A stretch of 64,000 nucleotides of DNA from an uncultured Methanospirillum sp. (GCF_963668475.1 NZ_OY764544.1:1-64000), one strand, 5' to 3'. Numbered from the stretch's first letter, positions 43,305 to 52,838 are shown. The notes: generated from the sequence alone by a model not told the origin. Numbers and translations are program-made.

Positions 43305-43388
43305 TTGTGCCATAACATGTTGGTATATCTGCAATAAATATATTTCGTGGCCTGATTTAAACGTATAAACGCTTAATATATTATCGTT

Positions 43389-44855
43389 ATGCAGGATTAT
43401 CGCCTCCCGGGAGTTCCCGGCAACAGAACCTATCTGATCTGCGGGTGCGGGAGTGTCGGGTATCTCATTCTGGAGGAGCTCAAGAAGGAAGGTGGAAGGC
43501 TCCTCTGCATGGATAATAATCCCGAACGGGTTCAGGAGCTGAGGGAACAGAAGATAGAGGCATTCCTGCGTGATATGCTTGATGCCGAAATGCTCCATGG
43601 GATCGCTGATTTTAATATTGCATTCGTAGTCAGCGACAGTCACGAAGCAAATAGTGCGGCAATGCGGACGATCAGGGAGAAGTACCCCCGGGTCCATGTG
43701 GTTGCACGTGCGATTGATCCGATCAGTGAGAAGGATCTCATCCAGGAAGGTGCCGACCTGGTTCTGTATCCACAGCAGGTTGTAGCAACCGCTGCAATCG
43801 ATCATCTTCAGAAATTTCAGAAGCATCACCTCTCAAAGCAGCTTTTTGATATCCTGAGATCCTGGACCGGGATTCTGGGAATCATCACTCACACAAATCC
43901 GGATCCTGATGCAATATCCAGTGCCATGGCCCTTGCTGCAATAGCAAAAAAAGCTAATCCGGATCTTGAGACCCGCATTCTGTATGACGGGATCATCGGT
44001 CACCAGGAGAACCGCACCCTGGTGAACCTGCTTGATATCAAGATGGAGAAGGTTCGTCCTGAAACGCTGGCAGAGTGCTCGCACCTTGCTCTTGTTGACA
44101 GTAAAGGACCGGGCATCAACAACGGTCTGCTTCCTACCACCCCGGTTGACATCATCATCGATCACCATTACGAGCCCCAGTCCGGCAGTATCATCAGGGC
44201 ACCGTTTGTGGATGTCAGGCAGAGTGCCGGTGCATGTGCAACTATCCTGACCGAATATCTGATAGAACTTGAGATCGAGCCGGATCAGATGGTTGCTACC
44301 GCCCTGCTCTATGGCATCAGGGCTGACACCAAGCAGTTCAGAAGAAATGTAACACCACGGGATCTTGAGTACTCAGCATTTCTGCTCAAGTACAGTGACG
44401 AGGATCTGCTTGAGAAGATCATGTCACCCCAGTATGCCCATGAGACGATCGATATCATCGGCGATGCAATCAACAACCGTAAGACCAAGAACGGGTACCT
44501 CTTTTCAAACGTCGGATATGTCCGTAACCGTGATGCCCTCCCTCAGGCTGCAGATCTCCTCATCAATCTGGAAGGGATCAGCACGGCACTCGTGTATGGA
44601 ATAACTGACGATGCGATCATCATGTCAGGCCGTAATCGTGACCTCAGGTTGAATCTTGGCAACGTGATGAGCGAGGCCTTCTCTGATCTCGGGGATGCCG
44701 GTGGCCATGCAACGATGGCTGCAGCGAGTATTCCGCTCCATGTCTTCTCGTCAGTGAGGGAGAAGAAAGGGCTTTTAGAGATGGTTATCGAGCCCATCCT
44801 GCAGAACTTCTACCGGCTTGTCGGGCTTCTGGAGGACGAGTCCGGTGAGGTATGA
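43389..44855 (+). CDS. TrkA-N domain / DHH-DHHA1 phosphoesterase fusion
   Basis: A 488-residue protein. Residues about 10-140 are a Rossmann TrkA-N (RCK) domain (TYLICGCGSVGYLILEEL, VARAIDPISEKDLIQEGADL). Residues about 155-330 are a DHH phosphoesterase: THTNPDPDAISSAMAL, ALVDSKGPG, IIIDHHYEP, and the DHHA1 end has GDAGGHATMAAAS. DHH proteins of this kind cleave cyclic di-AMP, oligonucleotides or other phosphodiesters, and RCK domains bind nucleotides or c-di-AMP. A link to c-di-AMP-controlled ion balance is plausible but inferred. Its end overlaps the start of mptE. Confidence 0.9.
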   Translation: MQDYRLPGVPGNRTYLICGCGSVGYLILEELKKEGGRLLCMDNNPERVQELREQKIEAFLRDMLDAEMLHGIADFNIAFVVSDSHEANSAAMRTIREKYPRVHVVARAIDPISEKDLIQEGADLVLYPQQVVATAAIDHLQKFQKHHLSKQLFDILRSWTGILGIITHTNPDPDAISSAMALAAIAKKANPDLETRILYDGIIGHQENRTLVNLLDIKMEKVRPETLAECSHLALVDSKGPGINNGLLPTTPVDIIIDHHYEPQSGSIIRAPFVDVRQSAGACATILTEYLIELEIEPDQMVATALLYGIRADTKQFRRNVTPRDLEYSAFLLKYSDEDLLEKIMSPQYAHETIDIIGDAINNRKTKNGYLFSNVGYVRNRDALPQAADLLINLEGISTALVYGITDDAIIMSGRNRDLRLNLGNVMSEAFSDLGDAGGHATMAAASIPLHVFSSVREKKGLLEMVIEPILQNFYRLVGLLEDESGEV

Positions 44856-45471
44856 GGAGTGGGAACCCCTCTACCACGAGATATGTGAGTACTTCTCTTT
44901 TGATCCTGCCGAAGATGAACGGGCAGCAGTGATAGCAGCCAAACTCTCATCTGCTGATTCAACGGTTGAACTTGTGAGCCTGATATCTGGCAAACCTGTT
45001 ACTGTGTGCGGGAATGCCCCATGTCTGAAGAGCCAGGTCCAGACCGTAGGGGTATCCGGAGTTGTCATCGCTGCTGATGCGGCAGCAGGTGTACTGCTGA
45101 CCTGTGGGGTCAGACCTGATGTCATTGTCACCGATCTCGACGGGATCGATGAGTACGCCTGTGATATGAACAAGAGCGGGACTGTAATGGTAGTTCATGC
45201 TCACGGTGATAACATTCCCCGGGTTCAGGCCTGGGTTCCCAGGCTTTGCGGTCCCCTGATCCTCACCACTCAGGCCAGACCTTTTCAGAATGTTCATAAT
45301 TTTGGTGGCTTTTCTGATGGGGATCGTGCGGTGTATATGGCACAGGAGTGTGGAGCATCATCAATTCATCTTCTCGGGTTTGACTGTGATGATCAGACCG
45401 TCACTCCTGTCAAGAAAGGCAAACTGATCTGGGCACGCAGACTTCTCTCTGAGATCGGATATGAGTGCTGA
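44845..45471 (+). CDS. mptE: 6-hydroxymethyl-7,8-dihydropterin pyrophosphokinase (MptE type, DUF115)
   Basis: The 208-residue protein is of the archaeal DUF115 type: VCGNAPCLKSQVQ, IAADAAAGVLLTCGVRPDVIVTDLDG, MVVHAHGDN and HNFGGFSDGDRAVYMA. MptE activates hydroxymethyl-dihydropterin by pyrophosphoryl transfer in methanopterin or folate synthesis. The GTG at 44845 is chosen because GGAGG lies 9 bases before it and it removes an unlikely N-terminus. It overlaps the DHH gene stop by 11 bases. It also overlaps the radical SAM gene that follows, giving a three-gene operon. Confidence 0.85.
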   Translation: MRYEEWEPLYHEICEYFSFDPAEDERAAVIAAKLSSADSTVELVSLISGKPVTVCGNAPCLKSQVQTVGVSGVVIAADAAAGVLLTCGVRPDVIVTDLDGIDEYACDMNKSGTVMVVHAHGDNIPRVQAWVPRLCGPLILTTQARPFQNVHNFGGFSDGDRAVYMAQECGASSIHLLGFDCDDQTVTPVKKGKLIWARRLLSEIGYEC

Positions 45472-47137
45472 AGCCTGGATCATCGACGGATATGTAGACG
45501 AACCAGCCTGTCTTGGTGTACCTCCATATATATCCCCATACATCAGGACCGTTGCCGGTGTCCTTACCTCTCGCCGGTTCTCTGTCAGGTACTGTACCAT
45601 CGATCAGATCAGGGCTGATTATACATTTCTCAAAAAAGCAGGTGGCTCTGACCTCGTTGTGATGATTGCCGGGGTGACTGTTCCGGGGAAATATCTCGGC
45701 GGGACTCCCGCAGGGTATGGCGACATCAGGCAGATCGGATCATCACTCAAAGGACCGGACAGTCCCGACACATTTCTGGGAGGACCGGTTCTCTTCGGCT
45801 CATCTCAGGGAGGAGGGATAAAAGCCATACGCCAGGAGGAGTTCGGGTTTGATCACCTCCTGTTTGGCTCACCTGCCCAGGCACTCGATTCGTTCTTGGA
45901 TGGATCTGATAAGGTCAGATCGCACTCGTATTCTGCCGAGGACGAATGGGCCACAGCCGGAGCCGGTATCGTCAGGGATCATCCTCTTTATCCACATGTG
46001 CTCTGCGAAATGGAGACCTCTCGGGGTTGCTCGCACGCTGAGTCAGGCGGATGTTCATTCTGTACTGAACCGTTCTACGGCAAACCTGAGTATCGGGATG
46101 TATCAGGCATCGTAGCAGAAGTGAAGGTACTTTCTGATCAGGGAATTCTTCATTTCAGACTCGGTCGCCAGCCTGACCTGCTCACGTACCATGCAGGACC
46201 CGGGGAATATCCTGCTCCAAGACCCGAGATCCTTGAACGGCTCTTTACCGGGATCAGGGCAGCTGCACCTGATCTTGAGACCCTCCATATCGACAACATC
46301 AACCCCGGAACGATTGCACGGCATCCGGATGCATCACGGGAAGCATTATCAGTCATCGTGAACGGCCATACTCCCGGAGATGTTGCAGCGTTCGGGATGG
46401 AGACCGCTGATCCTGCGGTGGTCAGGGCGAACAATCTCAAAGCAGATCCTGATATGGTGATGGAGGCTGTGCGGATTGTCAATGAAGTCGGAGGTCACCG
46501 TGATCATGGCATCCCCCATCTGCTTCCTGGTCTGAATTTTATCTGTGGATTAGCAGGTGAGACCGCTGACACCTATCGTCTGAACAGAGAGTTCCTCAAT
46601 CAGATCATGAATGAGCATCTCCTGGTAAGACGGGTGAACATCAGGCAACTGATGCCGTTCGAAGGGACCCGGGCCTGGTCAGAAAATGCTCTCCCGGTGG
46701 ATGATCGTCTCTTTCATCAGTTCAAGGAGGAGGTTCGTAAACACTTTGACCTGCCGATGCTCCGTCAGGTCTATCCGGTGATGACTGTGCTCCGGAATGT
46801 TATCATTGAAGAATCAGGCAATACCTCGTTTGGAAGACAGTTAGGTTCGTATCCGATCCTGGTGGGCATTCCTTTGGACCTTCCGCTCCGAACAATTCTG
46901 GATGTTGTCATCGTGGATCATGGGATGAGATCGGTAACCGGTCTGCCATGGCCGATTCCGATCAACGACCTTCCTGCAAAAGTTATCAGATGGATACCCG
47001 GTCTTCTAAAATCTGCACAGGGCCGTGTCCTTGCAAAACGTCCGTTCAGGGATCTGGCATCATTTGAGCAGGCAGCAGGAGTATCCTTTCCTCCCGGCCT
47101 CTTCTCGTTTACATCTCACGCAGTTCCATCACGGTGA
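45461..47137 (+). CDS. Radical SAM protein with B12-binding-like N-terminus and HhH-like C-terminus
   Basis: A 558-residue protein. Residues about 1-160 resemble a Rossmann/B12-binding-like domain. The radical SAM site is an unusual CEMETSRGCSHAESGGCSFC near residues 184-203: Cys192 aligns with the first ligand and Cys200/Cys203 with the others, with a longer first gap. The C-terminal part has an IPGLLKSAQGRVLAKRPF segment like a helix-hairpin-helix. UPF0313/YgiQ-type proteins have a similar layout, and methylthiotransferases are more distant. Its function is unknown. It overlaps mptE by 11 bases and the convergent protease gene by 29 bases. Confidence 0.85.
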   Translation: MSAEAWIIDGYVDEPACLGVPPYISPYIRTVAGVLTSRRFSVRYCTIDQIRADYTFLKKAGGSDLVVMIAGVTVPGKYLGGTPAGYGDIRQIGSSLKGPDSPDTFLGGPVLFGSSQGGGIKAIRQEEFGFDHLLFGSPAQALDSFLDGSDKVRSHSYSAEDEWATAGAGIVRDHPLYPHVLCEMETSRGCSHAESGGCSFCTEPFYGKPEYRDVSGIVAEVKVLSDQGILHFRLGRQPDLLTYHAGPGEYPAPRPEILERLFTGIRAAAPDLETLHIDNINPGTIARHPDASREALSVIVNGHTPGDVAAFGMETADPAVVRANNLKADPDMVMEAVRIVNEVGGHRDHGIPHLLPGLNFICGLAGETADTYRLNREFLNQIMNEHLLVRRVNIRQLMPFEGTRAWSENALPVDDRLFHQFKEEVRKHFDLPMLRQVYPVMTVLRNVIIEESGNTSFGRQLGSYPILVGIPLDLPLRTILDVVIVDHGMRSVTGLPWPIPINDLPAKVIRWIPGLLKSAQGRVLAKRPFRDLASFEQAAGVSFPPGLFSFTSHAVPSR

Positions 47138-48242
47138 AGATATCTGACTTGGTGATGATACCGGCAACAGACCCGTTTTCTATCACCGGAATTCTGCCGA
47201 TATTATACTGAGTCATGATCCTGAGTGCATCAAATACCGGAGCTTCAGGTGGAAGGGTTATTACATCGGTGGTCATTGAGTCTTTCACCTGCATTGCATC
47301 ACGGTCAATTGATGAGACACGCGTAATGTCATCAAGGGTGATGATACCAGCCAGATAACCCCGGTCGATGACCGGAAATCCAAGATGCTTGGTCTGGTAC
47401 ATCATGGCAATCACTTCTGTGAGCGGCATCCCGGGCTGGACTGACATAACCGGCTGTGACATGATCTCCCTTGTTGTAACATCCTTGAGCAGGAACTTGT
47501 ACCTGGTGACATTCGATTCCTGTCCTGCGCCGATATAGATGAAAAAGGCAATCAGGATAAGGATGGGTGAGAAGATGACCAGACCAATGAGACCGAAGAT
47601 GACTGCAAACGCTTTTCCTATGGTGGATGCGATGCCGGTTGCCTTATGAAGTGGCATCCTGAGTGCAAGGTATGCTCTGAGCACCCGCCCCCCGTCCATC
47701 GGAAAGGCAGGGAGCAGGTTGAAGATAAAGAGCAGAATATTCAGGATTGCCAGGTATCCCCAGACGTATGTGACCATACCGGCGAGAGCAGGATCTGCTA
47801 TCACCAGGGGTGTTCCATAGAGCAGTGCGATGCAAACAAGGCCGAGAGCCAGGCTCATGGCCGGGCCAGCCAGGGCCATCCAGAATTCAACTCTTGGATC
47901 AGTATCCCGATCCTCAATAGATGCAACACCTCCAAAAAACAGGAGCGTGATACTGCCGATAGCAATACCTGCCCGTCTGGCGATGAGTGAATGGGCAAGT
48001 TCATGAACAAATACGCCCAGGAACAACCCAATGGCGATCACGAATCCGAGAAGGTACGGGATGTACCCCTGCGTGATCAACTCGTCATTGAGCTGAACAT
48101 GGAAAAGATCTGATACCATCGAGACCGTGAATGTGATGTCGGTCCCGATCAGCCAGGCAAATATTGGGATTATCAGAAGGAAGGTAAAATGTATCATGAT
48201 CGGAATACCAAACAGTCGTCCGATTCTGAATGATCCATCCAT
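47109..48242 (-). CDS. Site-2 protease (M50) with CBS domains
   Basis: A 377-residue intramembrane metalloprotease. The zinc motif is FVHELAHSLIARR, and NLLPAFPMDGGRVLRA carries the third ligand. The C-terminal 130 residues are two CBS domains (TREIMSQPVMSVQPGMPLTE, DSMTTDVITLPPEAPVFDA) that bind adenine nucleotides. Such proteases cleave membrane-anchored regulators, with energy status sensed by the CBS pair. The ATG at 48242 (MDGSFRIG) is preferred, since the frame opening at 48338 adds a non-membrane extension. Confidence 0.93.
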   Translation of the reverse strand: MDGSFRIGRLFGIPIMIHFTFLLIIPIFAWLIGTDITFTVSMVSDLFHVQLNDELITQGYIPYLLGFVIAIGLFLGVFVHELAHSLIARRAGIAIGSITLLFFGGVASIEDRDTDPRVEFWMALAGPAMSLALGLVCIALLYGTPLVIADPALAGMVTYVWGYLAILNILLFIFNLLPAFPMDGGRVLRAYLALRMPLHKATGIASTIGKAFAVIFGLIGLVIFSPILILIAFFIYIGAGQESNVTRYKFLLKDVTTREIMSQPVMSVQPGMPLTEVIAMMYQTKHLGFPVIDRGYLAGIITLDDITRVSSIDRDAMQVKDSMTTDVITLPPEAPVFDALRIMTQYNIGRIPVIENGSVAGIITKSDIFTVMELREM

Positions 48243-48427
48243 AATACAGTATTCACTGAGATCAATAAACAGATGGTGATGACTGAGGATCCGGTGGTCT
48301 TTTCCTCTCGCCTGGCTGCTGTCCTTCAGGTATGCCATGAGCAGGCATAGATCCGGTCAGTGTGGCCCGTTCCTGATGAAGATAAATACCTACTTTTTTA
48401 TGGATATGATATAAATGTCAATGGAGT

Positions 48428-48688
48428 ATGAAGAATCAGATTACTGACCTTATCGGCCTTAAGATATACTCTGAGAACGGTATGTTCATCGGTGAGGTGG
48501 AAGACCTCGTTCTTGACATTGATTCAAAGCGAATAGACTCAATAGCGGCAGGGAAACTGAATCCTGATGTTATCGAAGTCAAGACCCATAAGGGTATCAA
48601 GATTCCGTTCAGGTTGGTCAAGAGCATCTCTGATGTGGTTGTGATACGCCATATTCAGAATATGTTCAAGGATGATGCTGACCTCTGA
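48428..48688 (+). CDS. PRC-barrel domain protein
   Basis: An 86-residue protein covering one PRC-barrel: LIGLKIYSENGMFIGEVEDLVL, then IEVKTHKGIKIPFRLVKSIS. Archaeal PRC-barrel proteins of this size are widespread and include relatives linked to cell division (CdpB-type) and to RNA processing. No partner can be read here. It is a single-domain, soluble protein between the protease and thg1 genes. Confidence 0.9.
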   Translation: MKNQITDLIGLKIYSENGMFIGEVEDLVLDIDSKRIDSIAAGKLNPDVIEVKTHKGIKIPFRLVKSISDVVVIRHIQNMFKDDADL

Positions 48689-48774
48689 TCACTCCAATAT
48701 TGAGCATTTAATCAGATTCTTAATCAACCTCTCCCGAAACATAAGATCATGTATGGTCCAGGGCAGGATTATCA

Positions 48775-49503
48775 GTGAAAGAGCGGGAGATATACACTGG
48801 GATAAAAGCCCTTGCGCCCGTTATCGTCAGGCTTGATGGTCGAGCCTTTCACCAGTTTCTTGCACGTCAATCTCTTAAACGTCCCTTTGATGACGGATTT
48901 TCTCTGGCGATGGTGAATGTCTGCTCTTCTCTTCTTATTGAAAGCGGGTTCGCACCTCTCTTTGCATACACCTTTTCAGATGAGATAAGTATCTATCTTG
49001 ATGAACTCCCGTTTGAGGGGCGCGTTGAGAAACTTGCCTCGGTGATCGCCTCACTGGCTTCAAGTTCTCTGACTATTGCTATGAAACCTCCATCACCGAT
49101 CTCATTTGATGCACGAATCATTCCTGTTGAAAAGGGCATGGTTACAGAGTACCTGAACTGGCGACAGAAAGAGGCATGGCGCAACCATATCAACGGGTAT
49201 AGCCAGGCACTTCTCCTGCAGGACGGAGTTGGCAGGACTGAGGTTCAGCGCCGGCTGAATGGCATCAGTGCACGTGAACTTCATGAGATCTGTTTTCAGC
49301 ACGGTGTTAATCTTGCACAGACTCCCGCATGGGAACGCCGGGGGATTATGGTGTACCACACCCAGTATACAAAGGAAGGATACAATCCGGTGACACAGGA
49401 GAAGACCGAGGCGATCAGGAGAAGGGTGTATGTTGACCGGGACATCCCAGTTTTTTCATCAGAAGAAGGGCAGGCGTTTGTAGAGAGGATACTTGGTCAT
49501 TGA
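48775..49503 (+). CDS. thg1: Thg1-like 3'-5' nucleotidyltransferase
   Basis: A 242-residue protein of the tRNA-His guanylyltransferase family. The catalytic metal site is seen in IVRLDGRAFHQF and FAYTFSDEISIYL, together with the YLNWRQKEAWRNHINGYSQ segment. Archaeal members add nucleotides in the 3'-5' direction to repair or complete tRNA 5' ends (TLPs), or add G-1 to tRNA-His. The start at 48775 is a GTG. It is followed by a convergent M20 peptidase gene. Confidence 0.9.
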   Translation: MKEREIYTGIKALAPVIVRLDGRAFHQFLARQSLKRPFDDGFSLAMVNVCSSLLIESGFAPLFAYTFSDEISIYLDELPFEGRVEKLASVIASLASSSLTIAMKPPSPISFDARIIPVEKGMVTEYLNWRQKEAWRNHINGYSQALLLQDGVGRTEVQRRLNGISARELHEICFQHGVNLAQTPAWERRGIMVYHTQYTKEGYNPVTQEKTEAIRRRVYVDRDIPVFSSEEGQAFVERILGH

Positions 49504-49551
49504 CCTGTTTTGATTTAACTCTAAAAAATTATTGTAGTTCCCGTGTGATGG

Positions 49552-50733
49552 TCAGATCTCTGATACCCGGTTCAGGACGTACTCGTACACCTGCTGACAG
49601 TTCTCAAGCATAGACACCGGAACCCGTTCATTCACCGAATGGAGAAGGTTCAGATCACCGGGACCGTACATCACCACTTCTGCCCCAAGTATCCGCAGGT
49701 ACCGGGCATCAGATCCAGCCTGGCTTACTCCCGGTTCTGCCTGTGTCTGGAGTACCGACCCAATCCCTTCACACAAAAGTTTTGTAAGATTTCCGGGTCT
49801 GCTGAACGATGGTTCTGAAGACTCCAGCACCGTGATAGCAGCATCGGGTGCTGCAGCCTTCATCAGTGGGATCACTTCGTCTACTCTGCATCCCCATGGA
49901 ATGCGCATGTCCAGTGAGAGATCGCAATGCTGGGCAACCACGTTCATCCGTTCACCACCCTCAATGAACCCTGGATTGTACATGATTCTGGAGAGGACCC
50001 GATCTGCGTCAGAAGCAGAAAGTCCGGTCAGGCTCTCCAATGCTTTCCCGGTAACTCTGATAGCATCGGCAACTTCAGGTTCGATCGGCCATTCCCGTTC
50101 ATGAAGTCTCTGGCAGAAATCAAGGTACCTGCATGCCAGGACGATCGCTGAGTTCCCGATCACCGGGTGGAGGGATGCATGACCGGATTCTCCTGAGAAT
50201 GTAACACGTGTTCTGAGTACTCCTTTCTCCCCGATGATCGGTGATGCAGGGGGTGTGGGTTCAGCAATGATCGCGTCGCATGGTTTCAGGATCCCTTCCC
50301 CTACAAGCTGTTCCATCCCGAACTCGCCTTTCCCTTCTTCATCTGCAACAAAGGCGACATCAACCCCGGGATCGCCCTCGGTATCTATTGTATTTCTGAG
50401 TGCAACAAGCAGGGCTGCACACCCGCCTTTCATATCGGTGGACCCACGCCCGTGGACAAACCCGCCTTCTATCAGCCCGGCATACGGTGGATGTGTCCAT
50501 CCCTCATCACGTGCAGGAACAACATCGACATGACCACAGAGGAGAAGTTTTCCTTTCGGTTCTGCAGAGAGCAGGTTATGTCTTCTGCCTCTTGTGACAG
50601 TCCGGGTCTTCAATCCTATATCGTCACAGAACTCCCTGATGTATGCGATCACCTCGTCTGTGTACCCGGGAGGGTTTTCAGACCTGATCTGTACCAGGTC
50701 TGAACATATCTCTGTGACATCAGCGCTGCTCAT
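49552..50733 (-). CDS. M20-family metallopeptidase (ArgE/DapE type)
   Basis: A 393-residue amidohydrolase. The zinc site is LLLCGHVDVVPARDE and GRGSTDMKGGCAALL, with VADEEGKGEFG holding the catalytic Glu. It could be a succinyl-diaminopimelate desuccinylase, an acetylornithine deacetylase or a general peptidase. The window also has dapA, dapB and asd 5-9 kb away, and argD further off, but no operon links them. It overlaps the upstream gene (50730) by four bases, so those two are coupled. Confidence 0.85.
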   Translation of the reverse strand: MSSADVTEICSDLVQIRSENPPGYTDEVIAYIREFCDDIGLKTRTVTRGRRHNLLSAEPKGKLLLCGHVDVVPARDEGWTHPPYAGLIEGGFVHGRGSTDMKGGCAALLVALRNTIDTEGDPGVDVAFVADEEGKGEFGMEQLVGEGILKPCDAIIAEPTPPASPIIGEKGVLRTRVTFSGESGHASLHPVIGNSAIVLACRYLDFCQRLHEREWPIEPEVADAIRVTGKALESLTGLSASDADRVLSRIMYNPGFIEGGERMNVVAQHCDLSLDMRIPWGCRVDEVIPLMKAAAPDAAITVLESSEPSFSRPGNLTKLLCEGIGSVLQTQAEPGVSQAGSDARYLRILGAEVVMYGPGDLNLLHSVNERVPVSMLENCQQVYEYVLNRVSEI

Positions 50734-51242
50734 CTGCAGGTCCCGATATACTCGTTTAGTTTTGATGCAACTGGAGAATTATTGTAAAGGGCAGAGAGGT
50801 AGGATCGTTCAAACATCTCATCAATCATGATCTGAAATGTTTCAGGAGGCATCGGTCTGCGATCATCAGGGTTTAGAATAATTCTGAATGACCTGTACGA
50901 AGCAGGATCAGATGACGAGTATATCTTCTGAACAAATAGTGGAAACTTCTCATACTCATCCGGATGGTTGGCCTCAAGCCATGCCATGAACTTTGGAAAT
51001 ATTCCAAGTTGATCTGTCTGTGCCTCGTCTGTCCTGTGTTTGAGGTACTCACGGCTCATCTGATTACGGGGCGAATCAGCATTGTACGCGAGAACCGATA
51101 TTGAGTAATCAAGATGAGCCATTGCGTCAAAATACCAGAACCTGAGAACCGGATGAAAGTCAGATGTGTCTTCAAGAATGAGAGATTTGTTATAGAGTGC
51201 CTGGAGTACCCGTGCGTACTCGTTGACTTCCAGCATACACAA
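50730..51242 (-). CDS. Hypothetical protein coupled to the M20 peptidase
   Basis: A 170-residue soluble, mostly helical protein (YARVLQALYNKSLI, RFWYFDAMAHLDYSISVLAY). No family is recognised and no metal or nucleotide motif is obvious. Its stop overlaps the peptidase start (TGA in ATGA), suggesting joint synthesis. It has no signal peptide. A regulatory or substrate-binding partner of the peptidase is possible. Confidence 0.7.
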   Translation of the reverse strand: MCMLEVNEYARVLQALYNKSLILEDTSDFHPVLRFWYFDAMAHLDYSISVLAYNADSPRNQMSREYLKHRTDEAQTDQLGIFPKFMAWLEANHPDEYEKFPLFVQKIYSSSDPASYRSFRIILNPDDRRPMPPETFQIMIDEMFERSYLSALYNNSPVASKLNEYIGTCR

Positions 51243-51278
51243 AAGTAGGTGGCAGAAGATTAAAAGCGTCTCTGCCGG

Positions 51279-52157
51279 TCAGGAATTATATGGTTCGCGA
51301 AGGCCTATTGCCTGCCTGAAGAGTGCGTCGAGTTCTTCCCCCTTCTTCCCCCTGATATCAACAAGATTATCAGACCTGAGCAGACAGGGTTTCAGCTTTC
51401 CGTCAGACGTAACCCTGAGCCTGTTGCAGTGTTTGCAGAACTCTGAGTTATGAAATGGCCTGACAAACTCGATCTCGGCCCCGCCGTAACAGTATTTTTT
51501 CCGGTGATGCATCCTTCTGGTGATCACCCGTTTGGACGATGCAGCGATATGATCCTCGAGCTCTGACAGATCTGCGTGGTACGGACAGTCACCCAGATCC
51601 ATCAGTTCGATGATCTGCAGGATCATATGCCGTTCATCTGCTACCAGCCTGATGAAATCATCGATCTCGTTCTCGTTGATCCCTTTCAGAAGGACCATGT
51701 TGATCTTTATCGGTACAAGCCCGGCAGCCTTGGATGCTTCAATTCCTGCGAGGGCATCATCAAGCATGTCAACGCCCGTGACCATCTTGTATGTTTCCGG
51801 GCGGAGACTGTCAAGGCTGATATTTACCCTGGAGAGGCCGGCATTGTGAAGGTCCATTGCCATCGGACCGAGCAGCGTACCGTTGGTTGTCATGGAGGAC
51901 TCGATACCTGCAGGTACGCTCCTGATGATCTCAAGGATATCTTTTCTGAGCAATGGTTCTCCCCCGGTGAACTTCACCGACCTGATCCCAAGCCGCTCAG
52001 ATGCAAGCAGGACCTCCCTGATATCCTCAAGTGACATCGGGTTCTCAGGCTTGCACTCACCTTCCCGATGACAGTATATACATTTGAGATTACACCCTGC
52101 GTTCAGACTGATACGGATGTTGCTGACCGGGCGCTGGTGATTATCCCGAACTGCCAT
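51279..52157 (-). CDS. moaA: GTP 3',8-cyclase, molybdopterin synthesis
   Basis: A 292-residue radical SAM enzyme that starts molybdopterin synthesis by cyclising GTP. The N-terminal cluster is LNAGCNLKCIYCHREG with three Cys, and the C-terminal cluster is EFCKHCNRLRVTSDGKLKPC with the others, as in MoaA. VKFTGGEPLLRKD and NISLDSL are also seen. Methanogens need molybdopterin for formylmethanofuran and formate dehydrogenases. Its start overlaps the end of rlmE by 17 bases. Confidence 0.93.
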   Translation of the reverse strand: MAVRDNHQRPVSNIRISLNAGCNLKCIYCHREGECKPENPMSLEDIREVLLASERLGIRSVKFTGGEPLLRKDILEIIRSVPAGIESSMTTNGTLLGPMAMDLHNAGLSRVNISLDSLRPETYKMVTGVDMLDDALAGIEASKAAGLVPIKINMVLLKGINENEIDDFIRLVADERHMILQIIELMDLGDCPYHADLSELEDHIAASSKRVITRRMHHRKKYCYGGAEIEFVRPFHNSEFCKHCNRLRVTSDGKLKPCLLRSDNLVDIRGKKGEELDALFRQAIGLREPYNS

Positions 52158-52791
52158 CGGTCACCTGGTCTGTCTCTTCCTGATTGATCTCATCATAGAG
52201 ATCATCCCGACCTGCGATGAAGTTGCGTGCTATGATGTAGACCTCAGCACTTCCTTTCCTGCTTGAATGGGTCTTGTGCGTAGTGACCCTGAAGAACTCC
52301 TCTTTCACCTTCCGGTAGATCCACTGGAAGTCTTCACCCTGGAACGACTTCATCACGAGGTTTCCGCCTGGACAGAGCACCTGTATGGCAAAGTCGAGTG
52401 CCATTTTGTTGAGATCTATTGCTCGTGCCTGGTCGTACGACTTGTGCCCTGATAGTTTAGGTGATGCATCGCAGACCACCAGGTTTACTTCAGGCAGGAG
52501 ATCGAGAACCCGTGCAACAATTTTGGGTGTAGAAAAATCCCCGACCAGGGTCGTAACACCTTCAAGAGGCTGTATCGGATTCAGGTCAATTCCGACGATC
52601 AGTCCTGAAGTGTTCTCTTTCAGAACCTGAAGCCAGCTCCCTGGGGCTGCACCAAGATCAACTACGTTGTCCTGAGATCGCAACACAGCATTTTTTTGTA
52701 AAATTTCTTTTAACTTAAATGAAGCACGGGAACGATATCCCTGTTTCATTGCTTGCTGGTATACCTTGTCCCTACCCCATTGAGAACCCAT
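52141..52791 (-). CDS. rlmE: RlmE/FtsJ-type rRNA 2'-O-methyltransferase
   Basis: A 216-residue SAM methyltransferase. Seen are RSRASFKLKEI, VVDLGAAPGSWLQVL, the Asp in LVVCDASPKLSGH and MKSFQGEDFQ, with K-D-K-E catalytic residues of FtsJ (Lys38, Asp120, Lys160 and a Glu further on). It methylates 2'-OH of a ribosomal RNA residue. It is divergent from the PCNA gene, with 93 bases between them, and coupled to moaA. A rare archaeal tail (GRDDLYDEINQEETDQVT) is charged. Confidence 0.9.
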   Translation of the reverse strand: MGSQWGRDKVYQQAMKQGYRSRASFKLKEILQKNAVLRSQDNVVDLGAAPGSWLQVLKENTSGLIVGIDLNPIQPLEGVTTLVGDFSTPKIVARVLDLLPEVNLVVCDASPKLSGHKSYDQARAIDLNKMALDFAIQVLCPGGNLVMKSFQGEDFQWIYRKVKEEFFRVTTHKTHSSRKGSAEVYIIARNFIAGRDDLYDEINQEETDQVTDGSSG

Positions 52792-52838
52792 AAGTCGCTC
52801 GTATCCACCTTATTCGTAAATATTGCTCAGACCAGCAC

